Part shown: piece after piece, positions 1 to 12,000 of the stretch
How positions within the stretch are numbered: the first letter of the stretch is position 1
How the letters are laid out: each line of letters opens with the position of its first letter
Made by a program: the position numbers and the translations under genes
NCBI GenBank assembly: GCA_029934265.1
Contig: JAOZMN010000025.1
Location: 1 to 15,979 of the forward strand
Direction: 5' to 3'
DNA: 15,979 nt
Source: Bacteroidales bacterium
GTDB taxonomy: Bacteria > Bacteroidota > Bacteroidia > Bacteroidales > JAADGE01
Notes under the pieces: generated by a model
What the model was told of the DNA's origin: nothing
The model's database searches: none
The model's input: only the letters and a program-made list of their open reading frames with translations

Positions 1-3000
1 CTGCAATTATTAATAACAGTGCTACTGAAATTACGAATGTAACTAACTTGAGTGCAGGAGCTAATACTTTCCGTTGGACTGTAAAACTTGGCTCTTGTAC
101 TGATACCGATGATGTTATAGTTTCAAATAATTCAGTAAAAGCTATTGCAAGCGATGTAATAACTTGTCTTACTTCTGATGTATTAAGCGGAAACAATCCG
201 GGTTCAGGTTCAGGTTTATGGACAAATGTAAGCGGTGCAGCAGCAGTTACCGATAATACACTTTATAATTCAACTGTAACAGGACTTACTGTTGGTACAA
301 CTGCCACATTAAACTGGCAAGTTACTAACAACGGTTGCTCTGATAATATAAATATAAGTGTAACTAATAACTTATTCGCACTTAGTGCCGGACCTGATGT
401 TGTTCAATGTGCTGACAGTTACTCATTTGTTGCTGACAGTCCGGGAACAGGAACAGGAATTTGGACTAAAATAGGTGGAACAGGAACTATAGCAAACAGT
501 ACTTTAAATACTTCCGCTATTACAGCAATAGGACAAGGTGCTAACACTTATCGTTGGACTGTTACAAAAGACGCTTGTGTAAACTCTGCTGATGTTTCAA
601 TTACTAACAATATGCCTGATGTAGCTGTAATTACCTTGCCTTCGGCAGGAAACAGAGACATCTGTGCAAGCACAGTTAATCTGCAAGCTAATTCTCCGGT
701 TTACGGAACAGGTAAATGGACAGTTGTAAGCGGAGATGGAACATTCTCTAATGATACAAATTACCAAACTACTGTTACCGGAGTTGATCCGGGTATGAAT
801 ATATACGAATGGACACTTACGCAAGGAACTTGTAGTTCTATTGCACAAATAACAATTACTAATGATGAAGTTGCCGCAGCCGCAGGTACAGACCAAGCAG
901 TATGTGCAACAACAACAAACTTACTATCAACCGACCCAAGTGTTATTTATCCTAATCAAGGAACAGGAACATGGTCAATTATTGGTGGAAGTACAGCAAT
1001 AATTTCAAATACTACTTTGGAAAATTCACCGGTTACTAATTTAAGTTCGGGAACAAATACTTTCCTTTGGACTGTAACTAACGGAGATTGTGTTGCTTCT
1101 GATATGGTACAAATAGATAATAATTCAGTACAAGCTATTGCTACCGATATTATAACTTGCGATAATAATGTAACTCTTACCGGTAACAATCCCGGTAGTG
1201 GTTCAGGTTTATGGACAACTGTAAGTGGAGCAGGAGCTTTTACTGACAATACTCTTTATAATAGTGCTTTAACAGGACTCGCAACAGGTACAACAGCAAC
1301 ATTTAACTGGGAAGTTACAAATAATGGTTGTTCTGATAATCTTACAATAACAGTTACAAACAATGCTTTTGCACTTAGTGCAGGACCGAATGTAGCTCTT
1401 TGTGCTGATACTTATACTTTTATTGCAGATGCCACAGGAACGGGAACAGGTGCTTGGACTACCACAGGCGGTTCGGGAACAGTTGTAAGCCCTACTTCAA
1501 ATGTATCCGACGTTATAGGTCTTGGACAAGGAAGTAATATCTTTACTTGGACCGTAACTCGTGATGGTTGTAGTAATTCTGATAATGTAACTGTTACAAA
1601 CAACTTACCTGATAATGCAGTAATTACTCTTCCTGTACTTGCCGACAGAACAATATGTACAAGCTCTGTAAGTTTACAAGCAAATTCACCTGTTCATGGA
1701 ACAGGAACATGGACTGTTTCTTCGGGAAGCGGTACATTCTCTAATGATACTTATTATATAACTAATGTAAACGGTCTTGCACCGAGTAACAATATTTTCA
1801 AATGGACAATTTCTCAAGGTACTTGCGATTCAAGTGTTGAATTGACTATTGTTAATAACAAAGTTCTATCAGGAGCAGGCAATGACCAAATTGTTTGTCA
1901 AAACTCAACGAACTTAACCGGAGTTGATCCAACAACAGTACCTCCATTCCAAGGAGTCGGAAGTTGGACTAATATAGGCGGAGGTTCTGCTGTAGTTACT
2001 GATAACACTCTTAATACATCAGGTATTACAAGTCTTGACCCCAATGTAAATACTTTCCGTTGGACGGTAACTCTTGGTACTTGCGTTGATACTGATGATG
2101 TTCAAATTACAAATAATTATGTAAAAGCTGCTGCAACTGATATTGAAACTTGCGACGGTACTGTAACTCTTACCGGTAATAATCCTGGAAGCGGAACAGG
2201 TTTATGGACTATCTTAAGTGGTTCGGGTTCTATAACAAATAATTCAATCTATAATTCTACTGTAACTGCAATAAATGCCGGTTTACCTGCAAGCAGATAC
2301 GAATGGAGAATCACAGACGGTATTTGTAATGATGCAGTTGAAATTTTCATAACTAATTTCTTCTTTACTATCGAAGCCGGAAATAACACAACAGTTTGCG
2401 GCGATACATGGTCATTACTTGGTGAAGACCCAACACCGGGAACAGGTGTATGGACAATCGCCGACGGAGGACCTGCTAATATTACAAATAATACATTATT
2501 TAATACAACAATATCGAACTTACAACTTAAAACTAACGAGTTTAAATGGACTGTTACAAGAAATAACTGTGTAGCTTCTGATAATGTTGTTATTACTAAC
2601 GATGACCCATCAACGCCTATTACTGAAAATGATAGAACGGTTTGTGATGCAACTACTGTAATAAGTGCTCAAAATCCGATTATAGGAGATGGAGCTTGGA
2701 CAACTACTGACGGTGGAGATATTGTATCGGCTTCTAACTTTATTTCAACAGTAAACACATTAGATTACGGTGATAATCATTTTACATGGACAATTACTAA
2801 TAATTTATGTAGTTTATCTGATGATTTATTGATTGTAAATAATAAATTATCTGCGGAAGCAGGTGTGGCACAAGATGTTTGTATTAATTCAGCAAACTTA
2901 ACTGCTACCGACCCATTCACCGTTGCACCTTTCATAGGAACAGGACAATGGAGTTCAACAGGCGGTCAAACTTATGCTGATGCTACAAGCTATGTTACAA

Positions 3001-6000
3001 CTATTTCTAATCTAATTCCTAATATCAATACAATAACATGGACAGTAACAGAAGGAAATTGCAGTGCAATCGACCAAGTGCTGATAACTAATAATTCTCA
3101 TATAGTAACAGCTTCCGACCAAACAGTTTGTGCTAAAACAACAACTCTTGACGGAAATGTTCCAGGATTAAACGGAACAGGTGAATGGACAGTCGTTTCC
3201 GGTAATTCTTTAATTACTGATAAATCTATCTATAATACTACGGTTACTAATTTAGATTATGGAAATAATGCTTTAAGATGGACTGTTACCAAAAATTCTT
3301 GTATCAGTTTCAAAGACATAACAATTAACAGCTTATCATTCCCATTATCTGCCGGAATCGACCAAGAAGTTTGTGCGACAACAGCAACCCTTGCCGGAGA
3401 CAATCCTGCACCGGGAACAGGTGTATGGTCTGTAATTACAGGAACAGCTCTTGTAACTGACAATACAAATCATTTATCGGGTGTTACTAATTTAAGTGAA
3501 GATGCAAATGTTCTTCGTTGGACTGTTACACAAGGTGCTTGTACCGTAACAGCTGACGTTACAATTACTAATAACTCTGTAACAGCAACAGCCGGAGCTG
3601 ACCAAACTAATTTATGTTCAACAAATGCAACTCTATCAGCAATAGCACCGGATACAGATGAAACCGGACTTTGGACACTTGTTTCAGGTTCACCTGATAT
3701 TACAACACCGACTCTTTATAACTCAACCGTAACAAATCTTGTTCTTGGAACAAACACTTACAGCTGGACTATCTCGAAAGGTATCTGTAACAATAGTGAA
3801 AGTGTTGATTTAACTAATAATTATGTAACATCTGATGCGGGAATACTTCAAACATTATGTGCTGATAATACAATTTTAGATGCAACTCCTACAATTTACT
3901 CGGGAACATGGTCGAAAGTTGGAACAACAGCAACAGTTACTGATGCAACATTATTCAATTCAACAGTAACAAGCTTAGAGCAAGGGGATAATACTTTCCG
4001 TTGGACAGTAACAAATACTTTATGCTCTGCTATCACTGATGTAACAATAGTTAATGATTTGCCAACTCCGGCTACTGCTACCGATATTGAAACTTGTGGT
4101 GGAGCTACAACAATGACAGCCGCTCAAAATACAGTAGGAACAGGTGTTTGGACATTAATCAGCGGAAGCGGAGTACCGACTCAAAATACTTTATATAATA
4201 CAACCGTTACCGGAATTTCTGCCGGAACAAGCGTATTCGAGTGGGTGATGACTAACAATTTATGTAGCAATAGTGTACTTGTAAACGTTGTGAATAATGA
4301 AGTAACATCTGCCGTAAGTGCAGCTTCTGTAAATGTTTGTACTCCGGTTGCTCAATTAATCGGAAACGACCCTGATTTATATAACGCAACCGGTAAATGG
4401 ACAACCGCAGCAGTCGGACCTGTATTCGCAAATGAAACTCTGTTTAATACAACCGTAAGTAGTTTATCTGCCGGTTCTACAATGTTTACTTGGACTCTCA
4501 CAAAAGGTGTTTGCGTTTCAACTGACAATATTGTAATTAACAATAATACTGTAATTGCAAAAGCCGGTTTAGACCAAACAACCTGTGGAAGTGTTGCTAA
4601 TTTGAACGCTAATGACCCAACGCCGGGAACAGGAAAATGGGTTACTTCAAATGGAACAGGTGTTGTAACAACAGCAACTCTATTTAACAGTGCTGTTACG
4701 GGGCTTTCATATAATAATATGCTTACTTGGACAATCACAAATGCAGGTTGTTCAGATTTCGACCAAGTAGTTCTTATTAATGATACAATAACTACAAACT
4801 TTGGAGGTGTTCCTCAAACAGTATGTAGTCCGAATGCTGCAATGAATGCTACAAACCCGACTCCTAATTCAGGAACTTGGACAACTATCAGTGGAGCTTC
4901 AATATTCAATACTACATTATTTAATACTACAATTTCTAATTTAGACCTTGGTACTAATTCATTCACTTGGACAGTTACCGATGGAAATTGCAGTAATACT
5001 ACATCTGTAATAATCACTAATGACAACCCAAGTACACCGAATGCCGGAGTTAATCAAGATATTTGTACAAACTCTGCAATACTTATTGCTGCACCTGCAA
5101 CCAAAGGAACAGGTTTGTGGGAAGTAGCTGGTGGAGCAGGTACATTTAGTGATGATACTAATTTTACAAATACAGTTAGTGCAATTAATCCGGGAATAAA
5201 TACTTATACATGGACTTTGACTAACAATACTTGTAGTCTTTCTGATGATGTTCTTATAACTAATAACAGTTTCACAATAACAGCAGGAGCAGACCAACCG
5301 ATTTGTTCTTCTTCTACTTCACTTGCAGGAGAAGACCCCACAGCCGGAACAGGACTTTGGACTAAACTTGCTGGAAGTTCAGTAATTGCTGATAATACAT
5401 TATTCAGCAGTGCTGTTACAGGACTTAACAATGGAGTAAATAATTTCCGTTGGACGGTTACAAGAGGTGATTGTTCTGATTTTGATGAAGTTTCAATAAT
5501 AAATAATTCAGTTTCTGTAGCTATTAGTCTTCCAACTCCTGCAAATCGAGAAGTTTGTGATGGGAATGTTAGTCTTGAAGGTACGCAACCAGTAGGAAGT
5601 GAAACAGGATTGTGGACAATTTCTGCAGGTGGTGGCTCTTTTAGTGCCTTAACAAGCTATGCAGTTTCTATAACAGGTCTTTCAGCCGGAACTAATATTT
5701 TTGTTTGGACTATTACATCAGGCAGTTGTTCAAATTCAGCTCCTGTTACAATAGTAAACAATCAAGTTTTTGCTGATGCAGGTTCTGATAAAACAGTATG
5801 TGCAACTATAATTAACCTTGATGCGATAAACCCACTTTCAGTTACTCCATTTAAAGGAGACGGAATGTGGACAGTATTGTCGCCGATAGGTGCAAATATT
5901 GCAACTCCTACATTATATAATTCAAGTGTTTCAAATCTTGCACTCGGAATTAACGAACTACAATGGACTGTAACTTCAGGTGCTTGTAGTGATATTGATA

Positions 6001-9000
6001 ATGTGAAAATAACTAATGAAACAGTTGTTGCTACTGCTACTGATATTAACAGTTGTGATGGCACTGCTACTTTAACAGGAAATAACCCCGGTTCTGCAAC
6101 AGGACTATGGTCTAACCCTGTAGGAACAGGAACTATTGACCAAACTTCAGTTTATAATTCTACTGTAACAGGAATACCGACAGGACCTGTAAATACATAC
6201 AGGTGGACAGTTTCAAATTCAACTTGTAGTGATTTTACTGATATATTTGTGAAAAACTACTACTTTACAGTTGATGCAGGACTTCCACAAACATTATGTA
6301 GTGCTTCTGGTACATTGCTCGGAGATAATCCTACACCGGGAACCGGTGTTTGGACAACAGGAAGTACTGCAACTATAACAACTCCAACATTGTACAATTC
6401 AGCTGTTGCAAACTTAGTACAAGGACCGAATACATTTACTTGGACTGTTACAAGAAACAACTGTGTTGCTACTGATGATGCAATATTAACTAATGATTTA
6501 CCTACTGCTCCGGCAACCGAAGCCAATAAGGAAGTTTGTACAAATGTAACAACATTGCTTGCAAATAACCCTGTTATAGGAACGGGAGTATGGACTGTTC
6601 AAAGTGGCGGAGGTTCTACAATAGCAACTTCATCAGCGAATTTAAGTGCTGTTTCAACTCTTGATGTGGGATTAAATCAATTTGCATGGACAATTACAAA
6701 TAATAATTGCTCGTTGTCAGATGTATTGCTTATAACAAATAATGCCCTTACTGCTTATGCAGGAAATGACAAAGATATTTGTGCAAACTCAGGAACTTTA
6801 AGTGCTATTGACCCTCTAACTGTTTCACCATTCACCGGAACAGGAGTATGGACTAATTCAACAGGTGCTACCATTAGTAATACAACTTTCTATACAACTC
6901 CGATTTCAAACTTAAACCCGTTTGGAAATACATTTACTTGGACTGTAACAGAAGGTGGTTGCTCTGATTCCGACGATGTAATTATTACAAATAATTCTAA
7001 TAATGCAAATGCAGGAGGCGACCAAACTTTATGTTCCACTTCGGCTAATTTACTTGCACTTAATTATTCCGGATTTGGAATATGGACTGTAACAACAGGT
7101 GGTTCTTCAATAACTACACCAACATTATATAACTCTACAGTTACAAGTCTTGCTCCGGGTACTAATACTTTACGTTGGACTGTTACCAAAAATTCTTGTA
7201 CTTCTTATGACGAAGTTTTGATAAACAGTGTAGCATTTACACTTTCCGCAGGTGCAAATCAAGAGGTTTGTTCAACAACAACAACTCTTGATGGTGATAA
7301 CCTTGCTGGAAGTACTGGTATATGGTCTGTATCTTCTGGAACAGCAAATTTTACGAATGAAACATTGTATAATACAACAGTTACTGGTTTAAGTGCCGAT
7401 GATAATATCTTGAAATGGACTGCTACAAAAGGAGCTTGCCCGGTAGATGCTTTTGTAACTATTACTAATAACTCGGTAGTAGCTGATGCAGATAACGACC
7501 AAACTAATCTTTGTTCTACAACAGGAACATTAAACGGTAATCAACCGGCATTTGACGAAACTGGTTTATGGTCGGTTGTAAGTGGTTCTATATTTATAAC
7601 AACACCTACACTTTATAATTCAACAGTTACAAGTCTTGTACAGAACAATAATGAGTACATGTGGACACTTACAAAAGGTATTTGTAACCATAGCGATAAT
7701 GTTGTTCTTACAAATAATACTGTAACTTCTGAAGCTGGTGATGCTCAAATATTATGTGCTTATTCAGCTACATTAAATGCTACTGCACCAACTATCGGAC
7801 AAGGTACTTGGACACCAATCGGTACAACTGCAACTATTGTAGATAACACTTTAAGAACAACGCAAGTAACTGCATTAATGCAGGCAAGTAATACTTTCCG
7901 TTGGACGGTTTCAAATTCATTATGCAGTATATTTGACGATGTTGTTGTAACCAATGATATGCCTGATTATGCTGTTGCTACAGATATTGAAACTTGTTCA
8001 GGTACTACAAATATGAGTGCAACTCAACCGCTTGTAGGAACAGGAGTTTGGAAACGATTGAACGGTTCAGGAACTGTACAAACTACAAGTGTTTATAATT
8101 CACTTGTAACAGGAATACTTGAAGGAACAAGTCGTTTCGAGTGGACTATGACTAAAAATACTTGCCAAAGCACGACTATCATTAATATTACAAATAATAC
8201 TGTAACTGCTACTGCAAATGCAGCTTTAACAAATGTTTGTACTCCGAATGCTTCATTAATAGGTAACGACCCTGATTTATACAGTGCAACAGGAAAATGG
8301 ACTACATTTGCCGCAGGTGTAATGTTTGCAGACGAAACATTATTTAATACAACCGTTAGCAATATGCCGTCCGGTGCAAGTGTGTTTATTTGGACGCTTA
8401 CAAAAGGTGCTTGTTCTTCAAATGCAGATATCGAAGTTACAAATAATACTGTTGATGCAAAAGCAGGTATAGATATTACTACTTGTGTTAACACCGCTAA
8501 TCTTAATGCTAATGACCCGATTACCGGTAATGGTACATGGACAGTACAAAACGGAGCCGGAGTATTTGCAAGCGAAAGTTTATTTAACACTTCTGTTTCC
8601 GGATTAGCCTTAGGAAATGTAAATATTTTAAGATGGACTATTGTAAGATCAGGTTGTTCTGACTTTGATGAATTGACTGTTTCTAATGATACAATATCTA
8701 CAAACTTCCCGGGTGTTGACCAAACTATATGTTTTAATTTCGGAACTTTGAATGCGACTAATCCTACCCCGAACACCGGATTATGGACAAAAACAGCAGG
8801 GAGTGCAATAATAGCAAGTCCTACCGCATATGATACAGGAGTTACGGGCTTAGATCTTGGCTCTAATACATTTGTATGGACTGTAACTGACGGAAATTGC
8901 AGTAATCAAACAACAGTATTAATTACAAATGACAATCCAAGTAATCCTAATGCAGGTGTTAATCAAGAGCTTTGTATTTCTAATGCTACACTTATAGCTT

Positions 9001-12000
9001 CTCCGCCGACAAAAGGTTCAGGTAAGTGGACTGTAAGTGGAGGAACAGGAGCTTTTGGAAATGATACTTACTTTACAACAACCGTTACCGGACTTAACAC
9101 CGGAACAAATACATTAACTTGGACTCTTACAAACGGAACTTGTCAATTATCCGATGATGTTGCGGTTACAAATAATGAATTTGTTGTTAATGCGGGGCCT
9201 GCAAAATCTGTTTGTACTCCTACAACTTTCCTTTCCGGTGATAATCCCGGAGCAGGAGGAACGGGAATTTGGACTAAATTAGCAGGTAACGCAACTTTTA
9301 CTGATGAAACATTATATAATACAACAGTTTATAATCTTGATAACGGATTAAACCAACTAAGTTGGACGGTTACAAAAAATAACTGTAGTGCAACGGATAA
9401 GGTATCTGTAACTAATGATACGCCTTCTTATGCAGATGTAGAAGTAGATAAGTTTATTTGTACAAACAGTGTTATATTAACTGCAATAACTCCTGTCATA
9501 GGTTCCGGAAACTGGGCACTTGTCGGAGGTACAGGAACAATAGATGTTTCTTCTTCGGAAATAGTAAATATTACCGGTCTTAGTGAAGGTTTAAATAAAT
9601 TCAGTTGGACAGTAACACAAGCATCTTGTACCGATTATGCAGAAATAGGGGTAACTTATACTAACCCTTATGTAGATGCAGGTGCACCACAAGATATTTG
9701 TGATGGAGTAACTTATCTTGCAGGTAATCAGCCTTCAGGAACAGGAACCGGAGTATGGACTGTTAATTCAGGAGGTGGAACTTTTACCGAAGATACATAT
9801 TACGGTACTTATGTATCAAGTGTAGGTACTGCCAACAATACTTTCAGGTGGACAGTTACCGAAAATGGTTGTTCTAACTCTGATATTGTAATAATAACAA
9901 ATAATACTCCTATTGTAAACGCCGGAGTTGATCAAGAAACTTGTGTCGATTATACTACTTTGGCAGGAAATGCTTTACAGGTAGGAGAAACCGGAAAATG
10001 GACACTTCTTACAGGAGCAGGCTCATTTGATGAAAATACTTATAATTTAACAGATGTAACCGGTTTACAAAACGGAGTAAACGTACTAAAATGGACTATT
10101 ACAAATGCGGTTTGCAGTGCAGCGGACGAAGTTACTGTTACTAATAATAAAGTTATTCCTGATGCCGGTTTGCCTTCGATTACTTGTGATGGTACAGCAA
10201 CTCTCGGAGCTGTTGATCCTGTTCCCGGAACAGGAGTGTGGACGGCTTACGATACCGGAGTATTTGGAAACGCAAACTTATTTAACACTGCTGTTTCAGG
10301 TCTTAAACCGGGTGAAAATACCTTTAAGTGGACTGAGACGGTAGGAGGTTGTTCTAACTACGATGATGTTTCGGTTACCAATAATGAAATACCGACTTCT
10401 GCCGGTGTAGATAAAACTGTTTGCGATAATTCAGTAACATTGCTTGCTACAAATCCGGGTGCTGCCGCTTCCGGTAAATGGACTCGTCTAAGTGGTAACG
10501 GTGTATTTGCAGATAACACTTCATACAATACTCTTGTTACAAGTTTAAGTGGAGGTAACAATACTTTCAAATGGACTATAATTGAAGGTTTATGTAGTAA
10601 TGATGATATGGTAACTATAACTTTCGACGAACTCAATGTTTCTGCAGGTGTAAGTAAAGCTGTATGTAGTGATAATACTGCCCTTGCCGCACTTGAAGTG
10701 CCGGGAGGAACCGGAGTATGGAGCATACTTGGAGGAAATGGTACTTTTGCCAATGCTTCACAGTACAATACTATTGTTACCGATATGGCAAGAGGTGATA
10801 ATACATATTCATGGACGGTAACTACGCAATATTGTTCAGCATCGAACAATGTTATTATTACAAATAACTTACCAACAACTGCAATTACTTCTTCTGATGA
10901 AGAAATATGTACTTCATCATACACTCTCACGGCAAGTATGCCGGGAGTCGGAGAAAGCGGATTGTGGACATTAACTCTCGGAACGGCAAGTATTGCTGAC
11001 CCGACAAATAATGGAACTCTTGTTTCAGGAGTTGGAGTTGGTGCAAATGTATTTACTTGGACTATAACAAACGGTACTTGTGATTCGTCTAATCAATTAA
11101 TTGTAACAAATAATGCAATATCGACAGATGCCGGTACTGATGATGAAGTTTGTGGAATTGACTATCAACTTCAAGGAAACGACCCTGCAACAGGAAATGC
11201 TTTATGGACAGTAGTAGGAGGAGGAGCGAATATTGCAGCACCGACTCTTTACAATACGACGGTAACAAACTTGGCACCGGGAGTAAACTTATTCAAATGG
11301 GCGGTTGTTCAAGGAAATTGCAGTACATTTGATATTGTTTCTATATCTAATAATAATCCGACAGTGCCGAATGCCGGTCTTGACGATGTTGTTTGCGGTG
11401 GTTATGCAGTTCTTTCTGCAAATAATCCTTCAATAGGAGATGGTGTTTGGACTTCCCTTAACGGTAGTGGTAATATTGCAAATGCTTCGAGTTACAGCAC
11501 TACGGTTACGAATTTGGGTAATGGTCTGAATATTATGAGATGGACTACCAAACGAGGTAATTGTGAATTATACGACGATGTCAATATTCAAAATGATTAT
11601 GTAGTTACAAATGCCGGAGTTGATGAAGCAATTTGTGGTACAACTTATACGCTCTCAGGAAACGACCCGGCACTCGATGTTGTAAATGGAGTAACAGGTT
11701 CAGGACAATGGTCTGTAATAGGTGGAAACGGTATTCTTACAGATTATACATTTTATAATACAGGTGTAACTAACTTATCAGATGGAGGTAATACCTTAAG
11801 GTGGACAATAACAAGAGGTCTTTGTTCTGATTATTCAGATGTAGTTATTTCAAACAATACAACATCTACCGCAGTTGTTGGCTCAGACCAAACACTATGT
11901 ATAAACTCAACTGTTATTACAGGAAATCCACCTTTGATAGGTACCGGAGTTTGGACTGTTGAAGCAGGAGACGGAATATTCGATAACTCGCTTAACAGTA

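Noticed and set aside
48..50. TTG at base 48 as the start codon of the giant gene
   Set aside because: The frame is open upstream to base 3, and the residues before base 48 (including TEITNVTNL) match the middle of a normal repeat unit. The gene simply enters from outside the window.
8093..8776. Long minus-strand open frames across the array (for example here, and at 4352-4738, 10358-10930, 12488-13051 and 14553-15242)
   Set aside because: They lie fully inside the giant gene and have no ribosome-site context or recognisable domains. They recur at equivalent positions in different repeats, as expected for shadows of a repetitive, compositionally biased coding sequence.
138..9425. Recent duplication or assembly artefact producing the super-repeats
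   Set aside because: The matched copies differ at many synonymous and non-synonymous sites throughout, so they are not duplicated reads or fresh copies.
10105..10344. Plus-strand 79-residue frame overlapping units 41-42
   Set aside because: It is an out-of-frame reading of the repeat array with leucine-rich, family-less composition. It is a shadow.
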